Shown: one piece after another, positions 51,241 through 60,121 of the stretch
Position numbering within the stretch: position 1 is the first letter of the stretch
Layout of the letters: each line of letters opens with the position of its first letter
NCBI RefSeq assembly: GCF_003044445.1
Contig: NZ_POWX01000006.1
Location: 62,001 to 126,000, forward strand
Length of the DNA stretch: 64,000 nucleotides
From: Neisseria mucosa
GTDB taxonomy: Bacteria > Pseudomonadota > Gammaproteobacteria > Burkholderiales > Neisseriaceae
Direction of reading: 5' to 3'
Notes under the pieces: model-generated
What the model saw: the letters and a program-made list of their open reading frames with translations, nothing else
The model's database searches: none
What the model was told of the DNA's origin: nothing
Position numbers and translations under genes: made by a program

Positions 51241-51998
51241 CCGAATTCGTCGTATTGATTCCGGCGCGGCTGGATTCATCGCGCCTGCCCGGAAAAGCCT
51301 TGGCGGACATCCACGGCAAACCGATGGTCGTGCGCGTTGCCGAACAGGCGGCAAAAAGCAAAGCCGCGCGCGTCGTCGTTGCCACCGACCATCCCGATAT
51401 TCAGACGGCCTGTCAGGCGCACGGCGTTGAAGTCGTCATGACTTCAAACCGGCACGAAAGCGGCACGACCCGCCTTGCCGAAGCCGCTGCCGCGCTGAAG
51501 CTGCCGCAACATCTGGTGGTCGTCAACGTACAGGGCGACGAGCCGCTGATTGCCCCCGAACTCATCGACCGCACCGCCGAAGTCTTGGTGGAAAACAACG
51601 TGCAGATGGCAACTGCGGCGCACGAATTGCACGATTTCGACGAATTTATGAATCCCAACGTCGTCAAAGTCGTCCTTGATAAAAACCGCAACGCCATCTA
51701 CTTCAGCCGCGCCCCGATTCCCTATCCGCGCGATGCCATGCGCGCCGAAAAACGCGAATTGCCCGCCGAAACCGCCGTCCTGCGCCATATCGGCATTTAC
51801 GCCTACCGCGCCGGTTTTCTGCAACGTTACACTGAAATGAGCGTCTCGCCGCTGGAAACCATCGAATCGCTGGAACAACTGCGCGTCCTGTGGCACGGCT
51901 ACCCGATTGCCGTCGAAACTGCCAAAGAAGCCCCCGCAGCCGGTGTGGATACGCAAGAGGATTTGGACAGGGTCAGGGCTGCGTTCGAGGTCGTCTGA
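51237..51998 (+). CDS. kdsB: 3-deoxy-manno-octulosonate cytidylyltransferase
   Basis: A 253-residue enzyme that makes CMP-Kdo for the LOS core. Family marks are [30 protein letters not shown] and [11 protein letters not shown], then [13 protein letters not shown]. It overlaps the Trm112-like gene by 4 bp. One GCCGTCTGAA-type DUS lies at 51401-51410 and a local-dialect DUS covers the stop. Confidence 0.95.
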
Positions 51999-52026
51999 AA
52001 ACGAGCGAAGCGAGTTTCGCTAAAAT
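51983..52026. repeat. DUS plus CGAGTTTCGCTAAAA element, copy 1
   Basis: A DUS at the kdsB stop is followed by ACGAGCGAAGCGAGTTTCGCTAAAA. A similar block occurs at 56263-56301 before hldD. The part GCGAAGCGAGTTTCGC can fold. Confidence 0.5.
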
Positions 52027-52111
52027 CCGAAATCAGTCGGTTTCGGCATTAGATTTCGCGAGCCAAGCCCGCGCTACGGACTGCTTGAATTTTCTACCAT
52101 CAGGAATTGCT

Positions 52112-52777
52112 ATGAAACGCAGCATATTGATATTTTTATCCTGCATCGCCCTGCCTGTTTGCGCCGCCGGTTTTTCCGCGCACGTTCCAAAAGGTTGGAA
52201 AATCATCAAAAGCGTGAAGGGAGATTTAAACGGCGACAATCAAGCCGATGCCGTTTTGGTGCTGCAAAAGCAAGACAAGGCAAACATCATCCCAAAAGAC
52301 TCTATGGGACTACCTGAATTGGATACCAATCCGAGGATGTTGAAAGTATTGTTTAAGCAGGCAGACGGTTACAAAACGGCTGTCGAAAACACAACGCTGA
52401 TTCCGCCTGAAAGCGATAAAGATAATGGCTGTCTTGACGATCCGTTTTCTGATGTATCCATCGATAAAGGTCGTCTGAAAGTGAGTTTGCAGTGGTTTTA
52501 CAGTTGCGGAAGCTGGTGGATGGGTGACAGTGCCTACCTATTCCGTTACCAAAACGACCGCTTTCTTCTGATTGGGTATACCAATTCCCAACATAACAGA
52601 GCTTCAGGCGAAATTGAGGAGTACAGCGACAATTATCTGACTGGGAAGCGAAAGAGAACGACTGGCGGCAATGTGTTCGATTCGTCAGAAGACCATCCGA
52701 AAGTCAAATGGGAAAGATTTAAAAAGAAACCTTATCATTTGGACGAACCTTATCGCCATCCTAGAGCAGAGAGATAG
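52112..52777 (+). CDS. exported hypothetical protein, 221 residues
   Basis: A signal peptide (cut after PVCAA) precedes a mature protein starting with VPKGWKIIKSVKGDLNGDNQADAVLVLQ. The GDLNGDNQADAVLV part resembles calcium-binding VCBS/FG-GAP-type loops. Three Cys lie at NGCLDD and YSCGSWW and in the signal region. It is probably periplasmic, function unknown. An internal DUS encodes DKGRLKVS. Confidence 0.7.
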   Translation: MKRSILIFLSCIALPVCAAGFSAHVPKGWKIIKSVKGDLNGDNQADAVLVLQKQDKANIIPKDSMGLPELDTNPRMLKVLFKQADGYKTAVENTTLIPPESDKDNGCLDDPFSDVSIDKGRLKVSLQWFYSCGSWWMGDSAYLFRYQNDRFLLIGYTNSQHNRASGEIEEYSDNYLTGKRKRTTGGNVFDSSEDHPKVKWERFKKKPYHLDEPYRHPRAER

Positions 52778-52870
52778 GTCGTCTGAAAATGATGAGCCGT
52801 AAAAAGCTGTTTTTCAGTAAACACCAAACCCGATAATCCGTTCTACCCAAACACCGACAGAAAGCCCTTT

Positions 52871-53389
52871 ATGACCGATTTACGCCATTTGAGCCGCGAG
52901 GAGCAAAAACTGCTTGCCGATGTTGCCCTGCTGGTTCAAAACGACGACCAAGAGTTTAACTATGAAATGTTGAAAGCCGCCGCGCCGGACGAAGCCAGCG
53001 GCGAGTTTTGGTTCCGTATAGCGGAAACGCTCAGTACGCTGCCGCCCAACCGTTCGCTGGATTTGCGCCTGAACGGCGGCAGGCTGACGGTTGCCGTGTC
53101 GATTTTGTCGGTTTTGCTGCAAGACAGCCCCGAGATTCCGCAGCTTTGGGCGCAAAAGGTGATTGCGCTCAACTACTTGGCACACGGGCATCAGACGCGC
53201 GCGCGCGGTTTGGCGCAGCAGGCGGACAAGGCGGCGGAAGCCAACGAGGAAGAGTATTTGGCGAAGACTTTATCGCAAAACCTGCTTTCCACTTTGAAAG
53301 ACGCATTGGAGCGTTTTCCCGAAGACACATGGTTTGCCGAAATGCGCGATGACGCATGGAAACATTTCGGCGCGGAACAGGCAGTCTGA
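52871..53389 (+). CDS. conserved hypothetical TPR-like protein
   Basis: A 172-residue soluble, helical protein. The middle and end (SILSVLLQDSPEIPQLWAQK, VIALNYLAHGHQTRARGLAQ, LKDALERFPEDTWFAEMRDD) read like TPR-type hairpins. No catalytic motif is seen. It lies 82 bp before adk. Confidence 0.65.
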   Translation: MTDLRHLSREEQKLLADVALLVQNDDQEFNYEMLKAAAPDEASGEFWFRIAETLSTLPPNRSLDLRLNGGRLTVAVSILSVLLQDSPEIPQLWAQKVIALNYLAHGHQTRARGLAQQADKAAEANEEEYLAKTLSQNLLSTLKDALERFPEDTWFAEMRDDAWKHFGAEQAV

Positions 53390-53471
53390 AGTTTTGAACG
53401 ATAAACGCAAGCCGTGTAAAATCATTTGAATCATGTTTCAAATCCATATCACTTAACAAGAAGGAACACCT

Positions 53472-54119
53472 ATGAAAGTATTATTGTTAGGCGCGCCGGG
53501 CGCGGGCAAAGGCACTCAGGCACAATTCATCACCGCTGCGTTCGGCATTCCGCAAATCTCCACCGGCGACATGCTTCGCGCTGCGATTAAAGCAGGCACG
53601 CCGCTGGGTTTGGAAGCGAAAAAAATCATTGACGAAGGCGGCTTGGTGCGCGACGACATCATCATCGGCATGGTGAAAGAACGCATCGCGCAAGACGACT
53701 GCAAAAACGGTTTCCTGTTCGACGGCTTCCCGCGCACGCTGGCACAAGCCGAAGCAATGGTTGAAGCGGGCGTGGATTTGGACGCGGTCGTTGAAATCGA
53801 CGTGCCCGACAGCGTGATTGTCGACCGTATGAGCGGCCGCCGCGTTCACTTGGCTTCCGGCCGCACCTACCACGTTACCTACAATCCGCCCAAAGTCGAA
53901 GGCAAAGACGACGTAACCGGCGAAGATTTGATTCAGCGCGACGACGACAAAGAAGAAACCGTCAAAAAACGCCTTGCCGTGTACCACGAGCAAACCGAAG
54001 TGCTGGTCGATTTTTACAGCAAACTGGAAGGCGAACACGCACCGAAATACATCAAAGTTGACGGCACTCAGCCGGTAGAAGCCGTGAAAGCCGAAGTATT
54101 GGGCGCATTGGGCAAATAA
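53472..54119 (+). CDS. adk: adenylate kinase
   Basis: A 215-residue long-form kinase interconverting ATP, AMP and ADP. The P-loop reads LLGAPGAGKGTQAQFI, the signature FLFDGFPRTLAQAE, and the LID domain is intact without zinc cysteines, as usual in Gram-negatives. AAGGA precedes the ATG. Confidence 0.96.
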   Translation: MKVLLLGAPGAGKGTQAQFITAAFGIPQISTGDMLRAAIKAGTPLGLEAKKIIDEGGLVRDDIIIGMVKERIAQDDCKNGFLFDGFPRTLAQAEAMVEAGVDLDAVVEIDVPDSVIVDRMSGRRVHLASGRTYHVTYNPPKVEGKDDVTGEDLIQRDDDKEETVKKRLAVYHEQTEVLVDFYSKLEGEHAPKYIKVDGTQPVEAVKAEVLGALGK

Positions 54120-54476
54120 ACCCACGGGCAGGCTTCGCACTCTGAAAACAGAAAGTCAGGTTTTCAGACGACCTGTTTTTGATAAACAGCGTGTTGCAAC
54201 CGAAAAATAATCATTCGGCGTCATTCCCGCGCAGGCGGGAATCCATTTCTGAATTTGGGCAATCGCTGTTTAAATCTGATGAACTGAGTTTTATCGATGG
54301 ATTCCCGCCTGCGCGGGAATGACGGCTGATGTACCGGTTCAAATTCATCTGAAACAGTTTGTCGGGGGCTTGAGTCCGCGTAGGTCGGACATCAATGCCC
54401 GACCTACGGTTTGAATTTACGTTGTTACTGCGAAAAAGACGATAAAGGTCGTCTGAAAACCCAAAACGAAAACACC
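54120..54476. other. adk-pyrF spacer with dRS3 mosaic repeat
   Basis: 357 bp without a gene. It contains a DUS with T-run after adk (54160-54178), the dRS3 pair 54219-54324, a short GTAGGTCGGACATCAATGCC segment near 54380, and a DUS just before pyrF. Confidence 0.6.
54219..54324. repeat. dRS3-bounded mosaic repeat (NIME-like)
   Basis: Two perfect dRS3 units (54223-54242 and 54301-54320) in inverted orientation, with matching flanks (CGTC outside, CCAT inside), enclose about 50 bp. It is the best-preserved such element in the window. Confidence 0.85.
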
Positions 54477-55217
54477 ATGAATCCTTTAATCACCGACTTC
54501 CAAACTCCGCAACAACGCACCCCCGTCATCGTTGCCCTTGATTTTGCCAACGAAAAAGACACGCTCGGATTTGTCCGCAACCTTGATCCGGCGTTGTGCC
54601 AAATCAAAATCGGCAAAGAGCTGTTTACCGCGACGGGGCGCAGTTTGGCGGAAAGCCTGATTCATCAGGGTTTCAAACTCTTTCTCGATTTGAAATATCA
54701 CGACATTCCCCACACCGTCGCGCAAGCCTGCAAAGTCGCCGCCGACATGGGCGTGTGGATGGTCGATATGCACGCATCGGGCGGCCGCCGCATGATGGAA
54801 GCCGCTGCCGAAGCCATTGCCGGATACGGCACGAAGCCGCTCTTAATCGGCGTAACCGTACTGACCAGCATGGAACAAAGCGATTTGGCGGAAATCGGTT
54901 TGAACATCGCCCCTGAAGAACAAGTCATCCGTTTGGCAAAACTGGCGCAAAGTTCGGGCTTGGACGGCGTGGTCTGTTCCGCCCAAGAAGCCGCGCCGCT
55001 GCGCCGCGAATTGGGGCAAGATTTTGTCTTGGTAACGCCTGGCATCCGTTTGGACATTGCCGGCAACAACGACGACCAACGCCGCATCATGACGCCCGCC
55101 GAAGCATTGACGGCAGGTTCGACTTATCTGGTGATGGGCCGCCCCGTTACCCAAGCCGCCGATCCGGTAGCCGTATTGCGCGAAGTGAACCGCGTGGCGA
55201 ACCTTGAAGCAAACTGA
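54477..55217 (+). CDS. pyrF: orotidine 5'-phosphate decarboxylase
   Basis: A 246-residue TIM-barrel enzyme that converts OMP to UMP. The active-site Lys and Asp residues lie in FLDLKYHDIPHTV, the first strand is VIVALDFANEKD, and the phosphate site ends in YLVMGRPVTQA. The ATG at 54477 gives the normal length. The gene begins just after a DUS. Confidence 0.95.
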   Translation: MNPLITDFQTPQQRTPVIVALDFANEKDTLGFVRNLDPALCQIKIGKELFTATGRSLAESLIHQGFKLFLDLKYHDIPHTVAQACKVAADMGVWMVDMHASGGRRMMEAAAEAIAGYGTKPLLIGVTVLTSMEQSDLAEIGLNIAPEEQVIRLAKLAQSSGLDGVVCSAQEAAPLRRELGQDFVLVTPGIRLDIAGNNDDQRRIMTPAEALTAGSTYLVMGRPVTQAADPVAVLREVNRVANLEAN

Positions 55218-55256
55218 TTTTCAGACGACCTTACAGGTTGAGGCCGTCTGAAAAAA
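55215..55256. repeat. inverted DUS pair of mixed dialect
   Basis: TTTTCAGACGACCTT (local dialect) faces AGGCCGTCTGAAAA (GCC dialect). The stem is therefore imperfect. Confidence 0.55.
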
Positions 55257-55271
55257 CACAACGGAGGTAAT

Positions 55272-56234
55272 ATGCCCACCAAGTTCCAACAAGAAACCCT
55301 CAAATCCCGTTTCGCACAAGCCAAAGTCCTTGTTGTCGGCGACGTGATGCTCGACCGTTATTGGTTTGGCGATGTGTCCCGTATTTCGCCCGAAGCGCCC
55401 GTGCCGGTGGCGAAAATCGGACGAATCGACCAACGTGCGGGCGGAGCGGCGAACGTTGCGCGCAACATCGCTTCGTTGGGCGGCAAAGCAGGGCTGTTGT
55501 CGGTAACCGGCGACGACGAAGCCGCCAACGCGCTCGACGCGCTGATGGCGCAGGACGGCGTCGCCTCCTATCTGATGCGCGACAAACAAATCGCCACCAC
55601 CGTCAAACTGCGCGTCGTCGCCCGCAACCAGCAGCTTATCCGCCTTGATTTTGAAGAACATCCCAACCGCGAAGTGTTGGAGCAAATCAAGCAGAAATAC
55701 CGTGAAATATTGCCCGAATACGACGCAATCATTTTTTCAGACTACGGCAAAGGCGGCCTGTCGCACATCTCCGACATGATAGATTGGGCGAAACACGCGG
55801 GCAAAACCGTATTAATCGACCCCAAAGGCGACGATTACGAGAAATACGCCGGCGCCACGCTGATTACGCCCAACCGCGCCGAATTGAAAGAAGTGGTCGG
55901 CAGTTGGAAAAACGAAAGCGAGCTGACCGAAAAAGCACAAAACCTGCGCCGCCATCTCGACCTGACCGCCGTTTTACTGACCCGAAGCGAAGAAGGCATG
56001 ACCCTGTTCAGCGAAGGCGAACCCATTTACCAGCCCACCCGCGCCCAAGAAGTTTACGACGTATCCGGCGCAGGCGACACCGTCATTGCCGGAGTGGGTT
56101 TGGGGCTGGCGGCAGGCTACACCATGCCCGAAGCCATGCACCTCGCCAATACCGCCGCCGGCGTCGTCGTCGCCAAACTCGGTACGGCGGTTTGCTCGTT
56201 TGCAGAGTTGAACAAAGCATTGGAAGAGCAGTAA
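55272..56234 (+). CDS. hldA: heptose 7-phosphate kinase (HldA/RfaE domain I)
   Basis: A 320-residue PfkB-family kinase that phosphorylates heptose 7-phosphate in ADP-heptose synthesis. Marks are VVGDVMLDRYWFGDVSRISP, RAGGAANVARNIASLGG and the PfkB end signature DVSGAGDTVIAGVGLGLA. It has only the kinase domain; the cytidylyl/adenylyltransferase half found in E. coli HldE is absent and must be a separate gene. hldD follows. Confidence 0.93.
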   Translation: MPTKFQQETLKSRFAQAKVLVVGDVMLDRYWFGDVSRISPEAPVPVAKIGRIDQRAGGAANVARNIASLGGKAGLLSVTGDDEAANALDALMAQDGVASYLMRDKQIATTVKLRVVARNQQLIRLDFEEHPNREVLEQIKQKYREILPEYDAIIFSDYGKGGLSHISDMIDWAKHAGKTVLIDPKGDDYEKYAGATLITPNRAELKEVVGSWKNESELTEKAQNLRRHLDLTAVLLTRSEEGMTLFSEGEPIYQPTRAQEVYDVSGAGDTVIAGVGLGLAAGYTMPEAMHLANTAAGVVVAKLGTAVCSFAELNKALEEQ

Positions 56235-56262
56235 TCCCTTTTTCAGACGACCCCATCTTTCC

Positions 56263-56301
56263 AAGGTCGTCTGAAACGAGTGCAACGAGTTTCGCTAAAA
56301 C
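56263..56301. repeat. DUS plus CGAGTTTCGCTAAAA element, copy 2
   Basis: AAGGTCGTCTGAAACGAG followed by CGAGTTTCGCTAAAA, like 51983-52026. Together with an opposite DUS at 56242 it makes a hairpin between hldA and hldD. Confidence 0.5.
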
Positions 56302-56323
56302 CAAAAATCAAAGGAAACCCAAT

Positions 56324-57328
56324 ATGACCATCATCGTAACAGGCGCGGCCGGCTTTATCGGCAGCAACATCGTCAAAGCCCTCAACCAACGCGGCATTAC
56401 CGACATCGTCGCCGTTGACAACCTGACCCGTGGCGAAAAATTCAAAAACCTTGCCGAGTGCGAAATCGCCCACTACCTCGACAAACACGAATTCATCCGC
56501 CAAGTGCGCGGCCATCTTCTGCCTTACGAAAACATCGAAGCCGTCTTCCACCAAGGCGCGTGTTCCGACACCATGAACCACGACGGCCTCTACATGATGG
56601 ACAACAACTACCAGTACACGCTCGACCTTTTGGACTGGTGTCAGGACGAGCGCATCCCCTTCCTCTACGCCTCCAGCGCCGCCGTGTACGGCAAAGGCGA
56701 AATCTTCCGCGAAGAGCGCGAACTTGAAAAACCGCTCAACGTGTACGGTTACTCCAAATTCCTATTTGACCAAGTATTGCGCCGCCGCATGAAAGAAGGA
56801 CTGACCGCCCAAGTTGTCGGCTTCCGCTACTTCAACGTTTACGGACAACACGAACAACACAAAGGCCGCATGGCATCCGTCGCCTTCCACCATTTCAACC
56901 AATACCGCGAAAATGGTTACGTCAACCTGTTCGGCGCCAACGACGGCTACGGCAACGGCGAACAAACCCGCGACTTCGTCAGCGTCGAAGACGTCGCCAA
57001 AGTCAACCTCTACTTCTTCGACCACCCCAACCTCTCCGGCATCTACAACCTCGGCACCGGTCGCAGCCAACAGTTCAACGAACTCGCCGCCGCTACCGTC
57101 AACGCCTGCCGCGCCGCCGAAGGCAAGCCTGAAATGAGCTTGAAAGAGCTGGTAGAAGAAGAACTTATCCGCTACATCCCCTTCCCCGACGCACTCAAAG
57201 GCAAATACCAAAGCTTCACCCAAGCCGACATCACCAAACTGCGCGAAGCCGGATACAAGGAAGAATTTTTGGATGTCAAAGCAGGCGTCGACCGCTACGT
57301 CAAATGGATGCTGGAAAATTTGGCTTGA
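56324..57328 (+). CDS. hldD: ADP-glyceromanno-heptose 6-epimerase
   Basis: A 334-residue short-chain dehydrogenase-type epimerase that makes ADP-L-glycero-D-manno-heptose for the LOS inner core. NAD(P)-binding motif VTGAAGFIGSNIVKAL, catalytic YGYSKFLFD (YxxxK) and GGxHxDT-like YNLGTGRSQQFNELA are present. AAAGGAAA precedes the ATG at 56324. Codons are strongly C-ending. Confidence 0.95.
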   Translation: MTIIVTGAAGFIGSNIVKALNQRGITDIVAVDNLTRGEKFKNLAECEIAHYLDKHEFIRQVRGHLLPYENIEAVFHQGACSDTMNHDGLYMMDNNYQYTLDLLDWCQDERIPFLYASSAAVYGKGEIFREERELEKPLNVYGYSKFLFDQVLRRRMKEGLTAQVVGFRYFNVYGQHEQHKGRMASVAFHHFNQYRENGYVNLFGANDGYGNGEQTRDFVSVEDVAKVNLYFFDHPNLSGIYNLGTGRSQQFNELAAATVNACRAAEGKPEMSLKELVEEELIRYIPFPDALKGKYQSFTQADITKLREAGYKEEFLDVKAGVDRYVKWMLENLA

Positions 57329-57406
57329 TTTGAAATGTCCATAACAAAGGTCGTCTGAAAATATCAGGCGATTTTGACTTGTTTAACTTTTATATAGATT
57401 TCGATT

Positions 57407-58948
57407 ATGACCGAAATACAACAACGCGCCCAACTGCACCGCCAAATCTGGAAAATTGCCGACGAAGTACGTGGTGCGGTGGATGGCTGGGACTTTAAAC
57501 AATACGTTCTCGGCACGCTTTTCTACCGATTTATCAGCGAAAACTTCACCGACTATATGCAGGCAGGCGACAGCAGTATTGATTACGCTGCCATGTCAGA
57601 CAGCATCATCACGCCCGAAATCAAAGACGATGCCGTCAAAGTCAAAGGCTATTTCATCTACCCCAGCCAGCTTTTTTGCAATATTGCCGCCGAAGCCCAT
57701 CAAAACGAAGAGCTCAACACCAAGCTGAAAGAAATCTTTACCGCGATTGAAAGCTCCGCCTCCGGCTATCCGTCCGAACAAGACATCAAAGGCCTGTTTG
57801 ACGACTTCGACACCACCAGCAGCCGGCTCGGCAGCACTGTTGCCGACAAGAACAAACGCCTTGCCGCCGTCCTCAAAGGCGTGGCGGAACTCGATTTCGG
57901 CAATTTTGAAGACCACCACATCGACCTTTTCGGCGATGCCTACGAATACCTGATTTCCAACTACGCTGCCAACGCAGGCAAATCCGGCGGCGAATTTTTC
58001 ACCCCGCAAAACGTATCCAAACTGATTGCGCGGCTGGCGGTGCACGGGCAGGAGAAAGTCAACAAAATCTACGACCCCGCCTGCGGCTCGGGCAGCCTGC
58101 TCTTGCAGGCAAAAAAACAGTTTGACGAGCACATCATCGAGGAAGGTTTCTTCGGGCAGGAAATCAACCACACCACCTACAACCTAGCCCGCATGAACAT
58201 GTTCCTGCACAACATCAATTACAACCAATTCCATATCGAATTGGGCGACACACTGACCAATCCCAAGCTCAAAGACAGCAAACCCTTTGATGCCATCGTT
58301 TCCAATCCGCCTTATTCCATCAACTGGATAGGCAGCGACGACCCCACCTTAATCAACGACGACCGCTTTGCCCCCGCAGGCGTGCTCGCCCCGAAATCCA
58401 AAGCCGATTTTGCCTTCATCCTGCACGCACTGAACTACCTTTCCGGCAGAGGCCGCGCCGCCATCGTTTCATTCCCCGGCATTTTCTATCGCGGCGGTGC
58501 AGAGCAGAAAATCCGCCAATATCTGGTGGAGGGCAACTACGTGGAAACCGTGATTGCCCTTGCGCCCAATCTCTTTTACGGCACCAGCATCGCCGTCAAT
58601 ATCCTAGTTTTGTCCAAACACAAAGACAATACCGACATCCAATTTATCGACGCAAGCGGCTTCTTTAAAAAAGAAACCAACAACAACGTCTTAACCGAAG
58701 AACACATTGCCGAAATCGTCAAACTCTTCGCCGATAAAGCCGATGTGCCGCATATCGCCCAAAACACTGCCCAGCAAACCGTCAAAGACAACGGCTATAA
58801 CCTCGCCGTCAGCAGCTATGTTGAAGCCGAAGACACCCGCGAGGCCGTCGACATCAAACAGCTCAACGCCGAAATCAGTGAAACCGTTGCCAAAATCGAA
58901 CGGCTGCGGCGCGAGATAGATGACGTCATTGCGGAGATAGAGGCATGA
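57407..58948 (+). CDS. hsdM: type I restriction-modification DNA methyltransferase
   Basis: A 513-residue N6-adenine methyltransferase subunit of a type I system. An N-terminal helical domain (ADEVRGAVDGWDFKQYVLGT) precedes the catalytic domain. SAM motif I is DPACGSGSLL at about residue 223, and the catalytic NPPY is at residue 300. It works with HsdS to modify the target and with HsdR to cut unmodified DNA. Its TGA overlaps the rhuM ATG (ATGA). The locus continues to the window end. Confidence 0.95.
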   Translation: MTEIQQRAQLHRQIWKIADEVRGAVDGWDFKQYVLGTLFYRFISENFTDYMQAGDSSIDYAAMSDSIITPEIKDDAVKVKGYFIYPSQLFCNIAAEAHQNEELNTKLKEIFTAIESSASGYPSEQDIKGLFDDFDTTSSRLGSTVADKNKRLAAVLKGVAELDFGNFEDHHIDLFGDAYEYLISNYAANAGKSGGEFFTPQNVSKLIARLAVHGQEKVNKIYDPACGSGSLLLQAKKQFDEHIIEEGFFGQEINHTTYNLARMNMFLHNINYNQFHIELGDTLTNPKLKDSKPFDAIVSNPPYSINWIGSDDPTLINDDRFAPAGVLAPKSKADFAFILHALNYLSGRGRAAIVSFPGIFYRGGAEQKIRQYLVEGNYVETVIALAPNLFYGTSIAVNILVLSKHKDNTDIQFIDASGFFKKETNNNVLTEEHIAEIVKLFADKADVPHIAQNTAQQTVKDNGYNLAVSSYVEAEDTREAVDIKQLNAEISETVAKIERLRREIDDVIAEIEA

Positions 58949-59955
58949 GCATCATCCTTTACACCGCCAGCGACGGCACTGCCCAATTCGCCTTGCAAGA
59001 ATTTGACGAACAACTGTGGCTGACCCAGGCAGATTTGGCGGAGCTGTACCAAATTACACCGCAAGGCATCACGCAGCATATCCGAGCCGTTTATCGGGAA
59101 GGAGAATTAACAGAAGAGGCAACTTGTAAGAAATCCTTACAAGTTCAAACAGAGGGCGGCAGAACCATCAGACGACAGCGAAAATACTATTCCCTGCCCA
59201 TGATTATTGCCGTTGGCTACCGCGTCCGTTCCGCGCGCGGCACCCAATTCCGCCAATGGGCAACCGAACGGCTGGACGAATATCTGACCAAAGGCTTTGC
59301 CATAGACGACGAACGCCTGAAAGGCATAGGCGGCGGCGACTATTGGAAAGAACTGCTCAACCGCATCCGCGACATCCGCAGCAGCGAAAAAGCCCTATAC
59401 CGGCAAGTACTTGATTTATATGCTACCAGCCAAGACTACAACCCCAAAAGCAGCGAAAGCCAAACCTTTTTTGCCGCCGTTCAAAACAAACTGCACTATG
59501 CCGCCAGCCGGCAAACCGCAGCCGAACTGATATACAGCCGTGCCGACAGCAGCAAAGACTTTATGGGGCTGACCACCTTTCAAGGCGCAATCCCCACCTT
59601 GAATGAAGCCAAAATCGCCAAAAACTACCTGACCGAAGACGAACTGTTCCGCCTGAACCGTCTGGTTTCCGCCTTCTTCGACCTGGCGGAAATCAAAGCG
59701 CAGGAGCAAAGCCCCATGTATATGCGCGACTGGATAGCCGAATTGGACAAATTTTCCGGGCTGTACGGCCAAGGCACATTACAGGGTGCAGGCAGCATCA
59801 GCCGCAAACAGGCAGAGCAGAAAGCCGAACGCGAATACCGCGCCTATGAAGCGCGCATCCTGTCGCCGGTGGAGCAAGCCTATCTGGAAAGCGTTAAAGC
59901 GTTGGAAAAAACAGCCGTGCAACAGCTTAAACAGAAAAAAGACGGCAAAAAATAA
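58945..59955 (+). CDS. rhuM: RhuM family protein
   Basis: A 336-residue protein of the RhuM family. The conserved N-terminal block is clear: EQLWLTQADLAELYQITPQG, ITQHIRAVYREGEL, then RRQRKYYSLPMIIAVGYRVR and RGTQFRQWATERLDEYLTKG. The first part looks like a DNA-binding helix-turn-helix with a Fic/DOC-like neighbour region. The biochemical role is not established. Such genes are often inside type I loci, and here it overlaps hsdM by 4 bp, so it is co-expressed with the methyltransferase. Confidence 0.88.
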   Translation: MSIILYTASDGTAQFALQEFDEQLWLTQADLAELYQITPQGITQHIRAVYREGELTEEATCKKSLQVQTEGGRTIRRQRKYYSLPMIIAVGYRVRSARGTQFRQWATERLDEYLTKGFAIDDERLKGIGGGDYWKELLNRIRDIRSSEKALYRQVLDLYATSQDYNPKSSESQTFFAAVQNKLHYAASRQTAAELIYSRADSSKDFMGLTTFQGAIPTLNEAKIAKNYLTEDELFRLNRLVSAFFDLAEIKAQEQSPMYMRDWIAELDKFSGLYGQGTLQGAGSISRKQAEQKAEREYRAYEARILSPVEQAYLESVKALEKTAVQQLKQKKDGKK

Positions 59956-59963
59956 CCGCATTC

Positions 59964-60009
59964 AGGCTACCTGAAAAAGCAGCCTGCACACCATTTCAGG
60001 CAGCCTGAA
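59964..60009. repeat. cluster of non-native uptake sequences (Kingella/Eikenella/Simonsiella types)
   Basis: In 46 bp: AGGCTACCTGAA at 59964-59975 (Eikenella type), AAGCAGCCTGCA at 59977-59988 (a Kingella variant) and AGGCAGCCTGAA at 59998-60009 (Kingella type). The last is part of a palindrome whose other strand reads AGGCTGCCTGAA (Simonsiella type) at 59995-60006. Dialect assignments are from memory. None is the local AGGTCGTCTGAA form. Confidence 0.8.
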
Positions 60010-60121
60010 AGCAGGACGGGCTTCAGCCCGCAGAAACAACGGCAAACGGACATAGCGGGCTGAAACCCACCCCACAATCGCCCCACATCTCGCCGCAGCG
60101 GGAAAGAAACGGAAAACAACC

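Noticed and set aside
55784..56323. Upstream extension of the hldD frame through hldA
   Set aside because: The extension is arginine-rich sequence out of frame with hldA. The hldD fold starts at the ATG at 56324 after a ribosome site.
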